Below, piece after piece: positions 37,281-51,648 of a stretch of 64,000 nucleotides of DNA (the stretch's first letter is position 1; every line of letters starts with the position of its first letter). The notes beneath the pieces are model-generated. The model ran no database searches and was not told the origin of the DNA. It saw only the letters and a list, made by a program, of their open reading frames with translations. The DNA comes from Lichtheimia corymbifera B2541. Its lineage: Eukaryota; Mucoromycota; Mucoromycetes; Mucorales; Lichtheimiaceae. The DNA is taken from contig JNEU01000838.1 of assembly GCA_000697475.1 (NCBI GenBank), positions 124,001-188,000 of the forward strand, in the 5' to 3' direction. The translations under genes and the position numbers were made by a program.

Positions 37281-39449
37281 TTACTTGAAGGTGGGTCGTG
37301 TAGGTGAGGACATGGATGCGATACCCGTGTTGATGACAAAGCTATCAGCGCTGCTGCTATTGCTATCGTTATGTAATCGGTGATGGCCGGTAGTACGTGC
37401 AGGAAGAGAAGCACAAGAGCCTTGATGCTGCTGTTGTTGACGAGCAAGGATACTGGATCGTATACGTTGACTAAACAAAGAATCATCCCATGAATACAAT
37501 TCCTGCATGCTCAATCGATAAGATGCAGGTGATGGTTGCTGTGGCTGTTGTTGTTGTCGTTGCTGAATACTGTTGCGTGGAGACGCCGTGGATACCAAGG
37601 TACCACGTGACGAGGTGTATGGATCACTATCCAAGGCGAGACTTGTGGCACGGCTGCTGCTCACCGATTGACGATGCTGCTCGTTTGTCACTGCAAGTTG
37701 GACAGTGGGGTTCCAGTGCTGTTCCTTGTAATCCATTTGGTCATTGAATCCCACCCATTGTACTGAAGACACGGAGCGACCACCAATAGACGATGCAGAT
37801 AACGACATGCGTGGATTGGGCTCTTCTGCAAATGCCGATGCACCGGGTATATGAAGAAAACGAGACGTACGCACGCCATTGCTGCCACCCATCATGCTGG
37901 AACGTCGACGTTCGGATGCCAAGCCTGCAATAGTGTATCGTTTAAGAATAGACGATGGTGAAGGAGCCATATCATCATCAGGTCTTTGTTGATTATTGGC
38001 GCTGCTACTACGAAGTGCAGATGACAAGTTGAGCGTGAGACGACGAAAAGCGGTGCTGCTATTACGTGGTGACGATGTTGATAATGGATGCGATGTTTCA
38101 ACCATGGATTGCTGGTGCTGGTGCTGGTGCTGGTGCTGAGAGGATGCTAATGCTTGGAATGACGGTCGACGTGAAGATGGTGCCAAAGATGGCTCTGGTC
38201 GTTGAATCATGGTTGTATCTGGCATATCATGTAAGGTCTTTTTTGATATACGTGAATCAAAACGTGAATGTGGCATTGACACCGATGAATAGGATGGATC
38301 ATTGTGCATGGATACATGAAAGTCTGAACCAAATGATAAGGTGCTCAAGCGTGTATGATGAGGCTCTGGCAAACTTGCAGTACGGATAATACCCATTCCA
38401 TCATGGTGTATTTCACTCACAGGCCGTGATGGTGGAGGCGTTGACAGACTAAAGCGAGCTGCTCGGTGCTTGTGATGAAAATGGAGACGACGGCTTTGTT
38501 GGCGCCGATTCCAGAATATGAAACCTGCAGCAAGGGCAAAGAACGCACAGATACCGACAACGATGCCCGCCACAGCGCCTCCGTTTAGCCCACCGCCACT
38601 ATCACTTTGGCCACCTTTTCCTTCTTCCGGAAGTTCCCGTCGTACAAGATGCCTTTTGCTACCTCTTCGACCGATATCCAAGGATGATGGAGATGATGGA
38701 TGATCGCCATGATCAATGCTCTTCCAAGAAAGCATAGGTGCCTGAGATAGATCAAGTAGCCAACTACTAGTTGTTGTATTATCATTGTCATTGCCAATCA
38801 CAAGCACGTGTTTTACAGAGATTTGTTTCATGGCATGGATGACACGTGGTGGTGGTGATGGTGAAGAAGAAGATGGATGTACGTCGTTAGTGCAAGATGA
38901 CGTTGTAGAGTCGAGCGTGTTGAAGCAGATCCAATGGGTAGCAAAGCACGAGATGAGCCAGTGCTTATGTATCACAGTCGAGCGGCCCGTGAAACCTGGT
39001 ATATGTTCAACTAGCAATATCCACTGCCCAGTGCGCCACTGCCAAAGATCACTTGTCGACATGTGCTGTTGATCATTATCGTCATGAGAAGAGGATGAAA
39101 GGGAACCAAAAATGGTCACAGGGTTTTCATCATTCATATGCATATGCATGTCATGTCCCAGGCGTGATAGCAAGTCGGTTACCGAGTTTTCGTGTGCTGT
39201 GTCAATCTGTAGAGCTGTTGATGGAAACAATGTCTTGTTACCAATGTTTGCACCGAGAATTGACATCATTGAATTGTTGAGTGGATTTTGTGGTAATGGT
39301 GATATGCTTTGTGTGTTTGGCGGGAAAGTGGATGATGATGGGACGACCCTATAATAGTGTTGCTGAGAGACATGAGTTGCAGCAGCAGCACCCTGTACCT
39401 GACAGGATGTGGTGAGCAACATCAAGAGCGTGCCAAAGGAAACAAGCAT
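37281..39449 (-). CDS. Ser-rich single-pass plasma-membrane-type protein, unknown function
   Basis: Apparently intronless, about 722 residues from the ATG at 39449. The start MLVSFGTLLMLLTTSC is a good signal peptide; an in-frame ATG 35 codons upstream would add a less suitable leader. The extracellular part has WQWRTGQWILLVEHIPG, an Asn/Ser-rich stretch and potential N-glycosylation sites. A Gly-rich hinge leads to one membrane helix (GAVAGIVVGICAFFALAAG), a basic stop-transfer stretch (FWNRRQQSRRLHFHH), and a long cytosolic tail of Ser, Pro, Gln and His repeats with many RRxS-type candidate kinase sites. The layout resembles fungal kelch-type or Mid2/Wsc-type cell-surface sensors, but I see no complete kelch or WSC domain, so the function is unknown. 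It is divergent from the DASS transporter gene. Confidence 0.72.
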   Translation of the reverse strand: MLVSFGTLLMLLTTSCQVQGAAAATHVSQQHYYRVVPSSSTFPPNTQSISPLPQNPLNNSMMSILGANIGNKTLFPSTALQIDTAHENSVTDLLSRLGHDMHMHMNDENPVTIFGSLSSSSHDDNDQQHMSTSDLWQWRTGQWILLVEHIPGFTGRSTVIHKHWLISCFATHWICFNTLDSTTSSCTNDVHPSSSSPSPPPRVIHAMKQISVKHVLVIGNDNDNTTTSSWLLDLSQAPMLSWKSIDHGDHPSSPSSLDIGRRGSKRHLVRRELPEEGKGGQSDSGGGLNGGAVAGIVVGICAFFALAAGFIFWNRRQQSRRLHFHHKHRAARFSLSTPPPSRPVSEIHHDGMGIIRTASLPEPHHTRLSTLSFGSDFHVSMHNDPSYSSVSMPHSRFDSRISKKTLHDMPDTTMIQRPEPSLAPSSRRPSFQALASSQHQHQHQHQQSMVETSHPLSTSSPRNSSTAFRRLTLNLSSALRSSSANNQQRPDDDMAPSPSSILKRYTIAGLASERRRSSMMGGSNGVRTSRFLHIPGASAFAEEPNPRMSLSASSIGGRSVSSVQWVGFNDQMDYKEQHWNPTVQLAVTNEQHRQSVSSSRATSLALDSDPYTSSRGTLVSTASPRNSIQQRQQQQPQQPSPASYRLSMQELYSWDDSLFSQRIRSSILARQQQQHQGSCASLPARTTGHHRLHNDSNSSSADSFVINTGIASMSSPTRPTFK

Positions 39450-39993
39450 AGCGATGATTGCATGGAATGAATGGGAGGGGTCAATCGAAAAAGAGAGAGT
39501 AAAAGAAAAAGAAAAGAAAAAAGGAACCGGAGTGAGCTGCTGCTCTTTCTGCAAAAGATCCCAAACTCGTTAATTAGTCTTGGTTATGGTTGCACAAGCA
39601 TATAAGGATCGCAGATGCACTGAATGACATCATTATTCTCTCCACAAGATGTTTACGGGAATGTTCGTATTGTGCAAATTCAACAGCAGTGACAATAGTA
39701 GATTTCATCAAGTAAAAGTATCAGTGACCTATTGAGTAAAGCGGCGGGCATGAAAGGGATTGCAGCGATCCATATAAGAGCAAATTTTTGGGGGGAGTCT
39801 AAGATATCTTTGGGGGAGAGAGAGTAACTAAAAACCAGCCAAGGAAGGGGGCGGCTACTAGATGAGCCATTTTCGTCATACAGGCTCAAATCATATGCAT
39901 CAAAGCTGTGTGTGCACAGGCAGCTGCTGCCGCATATAAAGATTGAGCATAATACCCTTTTTCTCTTTTTGCTTTTGAACCACTCTTTCTAAT
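39450..39993. promoter_or_regulatory. divergent promoter region
   Basis: About 540 bp between the Ser-rich membrane protein (-) and the DASS transporter (+). A TATAAA lies at about 39935-39940, some 55 nt upstream of the transporter ATG, followed by a CT-rich leader. Two purine-rich runs lie near 39490-39530 and 39790-39850. Confidence 0.5.
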
Positions 39994-42321
39994 ATGCCAA
40001 TCACGACCTCCTCCTCTTCTCACCAAGCCATAGACATTATCACAGCCGTTAACAACAACGACGAGCCACCAGATGAACGCACGGCCCTTTTATCATCGCA
40101 CCAACGTGACACCACCACCACATCAAGTACACAATTCAGCGGTAAGAGATGATGAATGACAAATGAATGCATACCTCTCTCTTTCTAAATGTAATTAAAT
40201 TTAAAAGGATGTAAAAATGCATCGTATTTGTGGCAGAACCTCAAGCAAAGCCGTCTATTCAGCCTTTTGCCTTCGATTGCGCTGGGGTCAGCCATTTGGT
40301 TTGGTGTTGAGCCTACGTCTGAATTGACAACAACAGCCATACGGCTTTTGGCAGTGTTTACAAGGTATATAGGAAGATCGTGTGTATGTTGTAAATATGG
40401 ATTTATTTAACCAGTATGACAATCGATCTCTGTCGGGGGTACGTAGCTGCATATTTGCATTGATTACAACCAAGGTTGAAATTTCGATGCTTGTACTTAC
40501 AGGGCTGACACTACTCGCTTTGACACAATCCTTTGAGTGTAAGGATCATGCCACTGGCAAAATGACTGAATGTCGTTTGTGCGGTGACGTGAATCCCTTG
40601 ACTGGGGATACTTTTGAATGCAAGGCTGCCAAGGAGTCTTTCAAACACTCCTTGGAAGGGTTCTCGAGCTCAGTCGTATGGTTGATTTTTGCGGCATTTC
40701 ATCTCGGCAAGGCAGTTGAAGTGACCCAGCTTGGGCGTCGACTCTCCTTACTGATGATCAAAATTTTTGGCAAAAGGATCATGGGTTTGGCATATGCCAT
40801 TGTCCTCTCAGGTATGTCATGATGATGATTGTTCCTTCAGGGGGGAGGACGATGACAAGGAGCGGAAAAACAAAAGAGAGTGAGACTTCACGTGTCGAGA
40901 ATGGTGATGATAATGTCTAATCTTCTTTATGTATATTCCTCAAACCAGAAATCCTGCTAGCACCCTTTGTTCCAAGCAATACAGCTCGAGGTGGTGGCAT
41001 TGTTTTACCTGTAGTAAATTCTATTGCCACCACCCTTGGATCATCACCTACGCATGACCCGAAGCTTGGTGCGTTCTTGATGCTTGTCGGATCTCACTCA
41101 AATCTAATATCAGCATCCATGTATCTCACTGGTATGATGATATTAAGGGGGGAAATGAGGGGGCGGGGTTGATGATGATGAGCAAAACACGAGACGCTAT
41201 GTTGTGGGATTTTGCATTGAAAACAACGAAACATATATATAAAGGTATGGCACCCAATCCCATTGTTCTCAACAAGGCCAAGGCTCTGTTCCCGCATCTT
41301 GATTTTGGATTCTTGCCATGGTTTGTGGGAGCCATTGTCCCGGCAGCTGTGTGTGCAGTTGGCTTACCGCTTATACTCCGGTGGGCTTGTGGTCTCGGCG
41401 GAAACAATCAAATGCAGGATCATAAATCATCATCATCCAACAACGACAACAGCGTCGTCAAACATGCACAAACGGAGCTAGATCAAATGGGATCCGTCAC
41501 ATCCAAGGAGTGGGTAAGTAATAATTAACGACTCCATTGTTTGTATGCACTCCACCATGCTTACATGTTTATTACGACTACACCACAATGCAGCAACTGT
41601 GCCTGGTTTTACTTTTGTGTTTGGGTTTATGGGTTACTTCCAGCTACACCAAATTGGATGCAACCTTAGTGGCATTGCTAGGCATCGTTGCTCTCCTACT
41701 TTTGGGTACAATCACGTGGAAGGATGTGGCAAGCAATACGAATGCTGCAAGTATTATTCTTTACCCGAGAAATAAGGGGTGTGGTGACTCATGCAAATGT
41801 ACCTTTAATAGTGGGACACGCTTTTCTGGTTGGGTGGGTTCGTTACAATCGCACAACAGCTTTCCGAAGCAGGTGCATCTGCATATCTTGGTCACAAAAT
41901 CTCACATGCAATCGATCAACTGGGATTACCACCAGTACCTGCCCTGGCCATTGCATACTTTATGACGACCTTTATGTTTTCATCGTTAAGCGCACACACG
42001 GTGGCCTTTGTGGGCACATTCTTAGACGCGGGTGTAGCGCTAGGTGCTAATCCTATGGTGCTCACCGTTTTACTTGCCTATTTTGGGGCATTAGGAGGAT
42101 GCATGGTATATACATGGATGCATTATCTTTATTCTGGGATGCTAATGAATGAATGATATGACTAGACAAATTATTCAACAGGCATGGCAGCCATGTATTT
42201 TGCACCAGGCTATGTCTCTCGTTCAAGGTGGTTCGTGATTGGCTTCCAACTTGCTGCATTTTATATTGTTGTATATATGACCATAGGCATGGGATGGTGG
42301 AAAGTACTAGGATGGCATTGA
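39994..42321 (+). CDS. DASS/SLC13-type dicarboxylate (2-oxoglutarate/malate) transporter
   Basis: Polytopic transporter of the divalent anion:sodium symporter family, closest in motif to bacterial CitT and plant plastid 2-oxoglutarate/malate translocators. Eight exons give about 574 residues. Exons: 39994-40141, 40208-40364, 40447-40811, 40949-41131, 41245-41513, 41594-41746, 41812-42105, 42166-42321. Diagnostic stretches: VVWLIFAAFHLGKAVEVTQL; EILLAPFVPSNTARGGGIVL; LMLVGSHSNLISASMYLTG then MAPNPI; WDTLFWLGGFVTIAQQLSEAG; FMFSSLSAHTVAFVG; TNYSTGMAAMYFAPGY. The hydrophilic N-terminus contains ERTALLSS, a possible acidic-dileucine-type sorting signal. An unusual Cys-rich loop (FECKDHATGKMTECRLCGDV) follows the second or third helix. 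The intron at 41747-41811 has a GC donor. Cellular membrane and substrate are inferred only. Confidence 0.85.
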
Positions 42322-42584
42322 AGATCACGTCCACCACTTCTTATTATAGAACACAGTAATCGTAATAATAATGGTCTCATTGTCCATGATTTATTCAAAT
42401 GAAGCCAAGCAACAAAGTATATCTTATATCGTTGTCATTGTGATAAAGCGTCATTATGTTATTTTCAATGAACGTGGGACAAAGCGAGTGACATGTTTGT
42501 GTAAAGCAAAAAGGCGTTAGCGCGGCTCTCTATTTGGGCACACTCCTTTTTCTTATCCCTCTTTTCCTCGACCTTTTCTAAGCA

Positions 42585-44783
<2,199 letters not shown>

Positions 44784-47280
44784 AAACGGGTTAGAAATTC
44801 TTTACCCCAATGCAACACTACTCTTTTTGGAATGAAAAGATTTTTTTATTTGTGTGTATCAAGATGGATGGATTGGATGTAAAATGAAGGGTTTTCTTTT
44901 TGTAAAGAAGATGCGTGTGGTATTTGTTCCCGGGGAAAAGGGTTGTTACAGATGAAGGAAAAGAGAGATAACTTTTGAGAGAATGCAAAAAAAAGGAAAG
45001 AGAGAATGAGAATGCTAATGACAGAAATGCTTGACGACGCTGCTGCTGCTGCTGCTGCTGCTGCTGCGCTTATCTCAAATACGGGCAACGGCTCCGAAGG
45101 TGACCATATTTTCCGCACCAAGTGCTATATAAAACGATAATGCGTGTATGAGCAAACACACCATAGAGACAGAGCAAAGTGAGCGGATCGTCTACCATTG
45201 ACCACCGTGAGTGTTAATGGGTGGAGGGAAAATGTTGACGACAGGCTGAGGTTGAGAAGTAGAAGAGCAACACATGATGTTTAAAGAGAATATGATGACG
45301 CCGATTTCAATAAAGCGAGATGAAAATGATGGGTCGAATGCTGATTTCATTCATGGTCGCTTTTTATATGATGGTGCGCGCATGGACCTGTCAAGTACCC
45401 ACCATTTCAGAATCAGTGTGGCGTTGGGGGGTGGAGCACAGATGTTTATTCGTTGCCCCATTGCTGATATCCATTTGCAATGAAATATGTTAGTCAGTTT
45501 CAAGGAGCAAAATGCGCCCAAAAGAGATCGAGACCTACCTTCCTTTGCTCTCTCTCCTTGTCTGTTTGAGCTGCACAGACGATGGCTTGTATCAAGTTTC
45601 TCTTGTGACAAAGTTTCAGCGCGTCGCTCTCCTTCTTCACCTTGCGCACGGCCTCATGAATCAGAATAGAATATGAAAAAAAACGAATACACGCATACAT
45701 TGTATGATCAAGTGTATGTTTATGCTGTCCCCAACAAGCAAATGACCTTGGATATTTTTTCGTTTCAAAGACTTGGTATCCTTGTCATTCACTTGATGGA
45801 AGCGCAAAGTAGACTACAACTACATATCAAGGCAAGCAACCGGTTCCGTACTAAAAACTTAATATAGAACGCGCCACCATTAAAACCAGGTGTGCAGTGT
45901 TGTGTTTGCTTAAATTCACATCCCGTTTTCTTTTGGTTGGCCTCATGTCCCCCCCCCCGACGCCTGGGATTCTCATTCTTATATGTATAACTTTAACGCA
46001 CGTCCTCAAGTCTCTGATTAGATGTGAGATGAGTTTATGAAACGCGTGTTCATTAAGGAAAAGGGGGGTAACGCAAGGACCCGAGGTTGGCGCTTTTCTT
46101 GTCTTTTTCGTTTTAAGCTTCATACACAGGGAAACGTGTTCCGTAAACATGGTGTTGGGTTTGAGAGCCTACCAGAAAAAGACCATGTGTAGGGCTGCTG
46201 GCTTTTATTGTTGATGTTTACGTACTGGCGCTTATTAGCGTGTTTCTGTACAATGCTACCTTAAGAAAATGACACACACACACACACACATCGCTTGTTT
46301 GCTTCGACATTTTCTCTCGTCCTTCCTTTTTACCTTTTTCTGCGGTTCGTGCGTACAAGGCCATCAAGGTTGCACAAGAGAAAAGCGAGTAAGCTCTCTC
46401 CCTCTCTCTCTTTGTTGCATGAACATGTACACCACCTGTCAAATAAACCCTGTTTCGCATATCATCATCATAGCGTGGACCATCATCCTGAACAAGGTTA
46501 CACCAGGCCTTGCTTAATGCATTTCAGCAGCTTGGAAAAGAAACAAGATCTTTAGGATGTTCACATGAGTTGCCATTATGACCTATGTTTAAGGTGGTCT
46601 TTGACAATAGCAATATGTATCCACGCAAAAGAGCATGAAACAAATATGGACTGGATGGCAAAGTTCACAGTGGTCGACGGCAATCCACTTAATAAGGCTA
46701 CAACCCGCTTTACTATAATAAACATATACGCGTAATTCATTGATCCTGCTTGTTGTTGGCGCTTTTACCCTGGTGCTTTTCCGTTAAATTTTGCAAACTT
46801 GCCAATTCAATTACATCTCCATTAATACAACGGCCCCCATCACCATTTGTCTCTTTTGGAAAATACGCAAGACTTGGTACACCAACGTTGTTGGTCAGGG
46901 TAGAAAGTCTGTACACACACACACAAATCAGGGTCATTCATCATCTTCAACAGCCTCGTGATGATGATCGCTAGTTTAGGCGTTCAATCCCCATACACTT
47001 TTGGTATTACCCATGATTATTTATCAGTTTACAGTCGCATTTTGAATCCATGGTATTGGTCATTGCTACATACATATATTACAAGTGCTGTAGTTGTGGG
47101 GGATAGGGAATACAGGTATAAGATCAACGTATAGTAACAGAATTACATGGATTGGGGGTTTCATTGATTGCCTCTGTGGATGGCCTAGGTGTGATGATGC
47201 ATATAATAGATCGGTGTAGCTATTGATCGTGATGGGATGATGATTTGCTGATACAAAGTAAGAGAATGGATAATGCCTTT
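44784..47280. other. 2.5-kb intergenic region without supported gene
   Basis: The 3' flanks of the convergent PFK26-like and MFS genes plus unexplained sequence. It contains a (CTG)n run at about 45038-45066, a C-run near 45949-45958, a (CA)n run near 46272-46290 and several T- and A-runs. Open frames here (60-100 codons) follow the simple repeats or have no motif. No tRNA or snRNA was recognised. Confidence 0.5.
45038..45066. repeat. (CTG)n trinucleotide repeat
   Basis: About nine uninterrupted GCT/CTG triplets followed by GCG. On the minus strand this would encode an alanine run in a short open frame, but nothing around it supports a gene. Confidence 0.85.
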
Positions 47281-49086
47281 TTATGGTGTGAATCGGAATT
47301 GGGGATGTTTATGACCGAGTTGATCGATTTGGTCTTGCGAAAGGCCATGAAGCACATGGTCACGCTTTCCTTTGTCGCGTTGAATATTTTCCCATTTCAT
47401 GTAAAACGAGCAGACAGCTGCACACACAAGCACTAATGCACCCATAGCAAGATTGATTTGATTTCCGGTTGTGTACTCGGGAGCTTGAGAGGGAAGATAG
47501 GTCCAGCTTGACACGATACCTGCTAGTTCGCCTAAGCTGATAATGAAGGCACATGCAATTGATCGCACAGTGGGTCCAGCTGTATTATCCACTGACCAGC
47601 CAACAAATATGGGGCTGCATGTAAATCCACCACCCGTGGCAAAAAAGATAGCCATATAACGTGGGCCAATTGCACCCACAGTTAAAAGCACGGCAAATCC
47701 AATGATCGTTAAAGGTGCGCAAAGTGCAAACATGAATACGCCTCGTGTGTGCCATCGATCGGAAAGAATAGAGCATCCAATGCAAATGATACAGGCAAAA
47801 GCATAGGGCGGTACGGTCATGATTTGCGTTACTACAGAGTTCCATCCAAATTCTGATAACAATGATGGCTAATATGTTGTATCTGTATCAGTGCTTGTGC
47901 TCCAGAGTACATGGTAAGAAATTCGACTTACCATAAACAGTGCAATCGAATTCATGGATAACAATGAACCAAAAAGACCCAAGCCCATAAGCCACGTGTT
48001 GATATTGAGCATGGCAGTCTTGAAGTGCTCTCGGGTGATGGATTCTTTCTTCCCTGCAGACAATTGCTCAAGCTGAATACGTAATACGCCGATACGTCGT
48101 TCTTCTTCGGTCAAAAAGGTGCAGCTACCAGGGCTGTCGGGCATCACAAAATACATTGCCACTGAGACGATCATCATGATGATTCCTTCGAAAAAGAAAA
48201 TGTTGCGCCAGGAATGGATAATGCCCCAAGCAGGTATTTTTGAAAAGCCAATAGCAAGGAGACCTAATGCAACAAGCAATATAAATCAGTATGGTTGATC
48301 GATTGAAAGTGACGTAGTAGTAGTAGTACCTCCAAAAGCTCCAGCTACACTTGCACATGATGCATAAACGCCCACACGTGTGATAAGCTCATGTCTTCGG
48401 TAACTACATGGTTGCCAATGTTAGAGCTTTATTCAAAAAGAGAAGTCAGGACATGTTTGGTTTGCACTTACAATGTACCAAGTGCATAAGAAATGCCCGG
48501 CATAATGGCTGCTTGTGAGATTCCGATTAAAAATCGCATGGCAAATAAACTTCCAAAGCTGTTGACGAATGCATTGCACATAGTGAGGAGGCCACAGAGA
48601 GTGCAAATCGAAGGAAGCATGATACGTGGGCCATACTTTCGAACGAGAACGTTGACAGGTCTATAAAATAAGAACAAGTCTTATTATCTCTCTGCAATGT
48701 CATGTAGTATTATAACAATCTTACACTTCAAAGAGCACATAAGTGATATAAAATGCAGTCATGCAAATGCTCATCTTGTTATCTTCTCCAAGGTCCAATT
48801 CATCTTGTAAGCCAAGCACTTTTGCATTGCCGATATTTGCTCTACATAGGATGTTGGTATATGTAGTACGTCAACCCAATCCACCTTCTCACCTCGTTAA
48901 AAAAGCCCAAAGGTATAAGATGGTGACACTAGATAAGACACGAGCATCGAATTTGCGCCGTAAACGTGCCTCAATCTTGGGATCGATCTCTTCGAGTGTA
49001 AGTGCAGGTGCATCTCCTTTTGATATGGTGGATTCAATAGTGGTTGCCGTTGCTGTATCGCTTTTGTAGACTTGAATCTTTTCCAT
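47281..49086 (-). CDS. MFS permease, anion:cation symporter (allantoate/nicotinate-type) family
   Basis: Twelve-span major facilitator. The cytosolic N-terminus MEKIQVYKSDTATATTIE leads to DPKIEARLRRKFDARVLSS and a first helix followed by TRANIGNAKVLGLQDELDL. That is the signature of the ACS family (allantoate, nicotinate, pantothenate and other organic-anion permeases). Further landmarks: PVNVLVRKYGPRIMLP (loop 2-3 motif), SLFAMRFLIGISQAAIMPG, HSWRNIFFFEGIIMMIV, the central loop LTEEERRIGVLRIQLEQLS, CSILSDRWHTRGVFM and NTAGPTVRSIACAFIISLGE. About seven exons encode roughly 470 residues, normal for the family. The substrate is not readable from sequence. Its position about 4 kb upstream of a gentisate-type gene set makes an aromatic-acid uptake role conceivable, though two unrelated genes intervene. 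Confidence 0.88.
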
Positions 49087-50443
49087 TGTTGTTCTACTTT
49101 TGGTGGTATTATGATTCCATCACTCCCTAATAGCGTATTCGTGTACCTTTATATAGTCTCATTGTGCAAAAAAGATGCGGTATAACCAATTGGATTCTAT
49201 TCCGCTGCCATTTCACTTTTCTACGATCACCGCGCCTTTGAGTAAATCGGTATCCCCACATTTTCCCCACACAACAATTTGTTTCCCCGCTTATCAATTG
49301 TTGGTTCCCTGCTTACCTCGTCTTCCTGTACATAGATAGCCTATACGTTCTTCCATTGATCTCCAATAGCAACCATTAATGATCTATGTTATAGTTGGAT
49401 GAGATTAGGTTATGACTCATTGAACAACAAAGTGTCAGTGTACCTTTTTGTTTGCCGGATGTTGATGATTCTTCTGGGTTCAGGCGGGATAAGTTGTATG
49501 GAAGCGCGGGAATCATGACAGACATGGGACATGGATTTGTGGTGGAAGAGCAGCATGTGGATGGCTTGTATATATATAACGTTTTCCCGTAGCCAACCTA
49601 GACACTTAAAATGACATCCTTTTGTAAATAATGCAACACAGATGATTCCACATTCACTCACCATAATAACTTTATCATCTTGCGACCTGCCACATATTCC
49701 CCGCCTTTTGCTGATTCGTATCACCATTGACAAACATAATTTCCCACTGGCGGAACATCCATCCGAAGTGCTATTAAGGTTAATCGATTAAAGCACACGT
49801 GCACCTCCCATTCACCCAACAACAGTTGCATAAATCTGTCAACAGTGTCGTTTATTGATGGATGTGGATAATCTCTAGTCGCATGCTATTATCTTTAACA
49901 GCTGTTCATCAGCACTGGCATGTTCTTGAGGCAGTATCCTCTTGGTGGGCGAATGTGAAATGCGAGGACAACACCCAATGGAGTTGCGATTGCGAATTGG
50001 GATGGCAAGGCGAGCGTATTGAGGAATGGGAGATGGGTTCAGTGACGAGGAAAGGGGGTGTTGAGAGAAGTTTCAAAGATCTTCACGTGGTGTGCATGAT
50101 GACGATGATGAATGTTTAATGGCTGGGTATCACCATTTTGTGTAATCAAGGAAGGAAAGGATTGAAATCAACATTGGCTAGCAGCTAAAATTGAAATTAT
50201 ATGCGGGCATGGATACAACGCATTGACAACGGCGCATTGGTTTCGATAATGTCATCATCATTTCGTAAACGGCGCCCACACGCATACGCACACACACCGG
50301 AAAGAACTGGGTGAATGATGCTCATTTGTCATCGATAATGCTAAAATTACCGCTTCCCATTGTTGTCCCGACAACCATTGATTGATAAAAAGTTTATCTC
50401 CTCTTTTCTTTGATCCTTCTTTTCTTTTGCTTTCTATTCCCTT
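49087..50443. promoter_or_regulatory. divergent intergenic region between MFS permease and ATP carrier
   Basis: About 1.36 kb. The MFS side has TATATA (about 49151-49156, minus-strand use possible) and the carrier side a CT-rich leader (about 50398-50440). The open frame at 49862-50119 shows no domain. No RNA gene or repeat is recognised. Confidence 0.45.
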
Positions 50444-51535
50444 ATGAGCGACAAGGATCCTATTTCATTTGAAGAATACAAACTTCCTGCTGTGGGCCAT
50501 GCTATATCTGGTGCTGTTGGCTCCACAATTGCCAATCTCTTTATATATCCACTTGACATGTGAGTTTGATATACACGCTCCGAAACTGCTTTCGAGCCGC
50601 TGCTGATCACATATATATATACAAAGCTCCACGACTCGATTACAACTCGATGACACGCACAAAAAGAGCATCCTGGATATGATAAGGACGATCTATGAAA
50701 AGGAGGGAGGATTGAAAGGATTGTATGCTGGTCTCGGTTCGGATACACTCGCCACAGTGTTATCAAGCTTTATCTATTTTTACTGCTACACGTCCTTGCG
50801 TAATGTTCAAGAGGCCTTAAACAAGAGCATGGGAAAACGAGCCTCTCTCAACGCTGCTCAGGAATTGTTTCTTGGAGCTGAAGCAGCATTGATCTCACGC
50901 TTTTTCACCACCCCCTTCTCCAACGTGACCACACGCCTTCAAACAAGCAGCAGAACACCTGGAAAGCAGCAACAAGGATTTATCGACACAGCCAAAGACA
51001 TCTATCACGAGAAGGGAATCTCTGGATTTTGGACCGGGTATCGTGCTTCCATGATGCTAGTATCCAACCCATCCATCACGTATTTTGTGTTTGAAAAAGC
51101 CAAATCGTTATATCTTGCTGGAAAAGGCGTCAATGCTGTTCTCAGCTCGCTCGAAGTCTTTCTCTTTTCAGCACTCGCCAAATCGGTTGCCACGATGATC
51201 ACATATCCATTTATCTTCATACGTACCAGCATGGTCGCCAATCGATCGGAAAAGTACAGCTTGGGTATGCGAGCATTCATGAAGCACGTGATTGATAAGG
51301 AAGGGTTACAGGGATTGTACAAGGTAATGTGGGTTTATATAAATATGGTGATTTGGAAGGGGAGTTGCTCATGTTCATGTACCTTCATTTTTGGGGCTAA
51401 TAGGGAATGCGAGCACAAATCATCAAGGGTTTTTTCAATCAAGGCATCATGTATATGATTAAGGATCGTGTGGCTACTTGGCTCACATTGCTGTTTTACA
51501 CCTCCATGATGCTCAAACGACGCTCCATTCAGTAA
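50444..51535 (+). CDS. ANT1: peroxisomal adenine nucleotide carrier, PMP34/SLC25A17-type
   Basis: Mitochondrial-carrier-family protein of the peroxisomal branch, importing ATP (or exchanging CoA/nucleotides) for beta-oxidation. Three exons (50444-50559, 50627-51323, 51404-51535) give about 314 residues, standard for the family. It starts MSDKDPISFEEYKLPAVGHA. Three carrier repeats are visible: PLDISTTRLQL (first PxDxxxxR motif, rebuilt exactly across intron 1), the second around FTTPFSNVTTRLQTSSRT, and the third around TYPFIFIRTSMVANR. The between-repeat motifs GGLKGLYAGLGSDTLAT, KGISGFWTGYRASMMLV and EGLQGLYKGMRAQIIKG match the EG..G(F/L)Y.G pattern. It ends MMLKRRSIQ. The exact substrate is inferred from overall resemblance. 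Confidence 0.87.
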
Positions 51536-51648
51536 TAGTCTTCCATCTTCACAATACCCCCCACACCATCCATGTATATACAAGTAAAAGCAATTCTTTT
51601 TTCATCATACGTATTTTCATGGATATATACAAAGAGGACAATGGGCCA

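Noticed and set aside
42106..42181. Acceptor at 42181 for the last DASS intron
   Set aside because: It gives the wrong frame; the acceptor at 42165 yields TNYSTGMAAMYFAPGY, the conserved family ending.
44846..45121. Minus-strand frame with an alanine run
   Set aside because: The alanines come from a (CTG)n microsatellite, and the rest has no conserved features.
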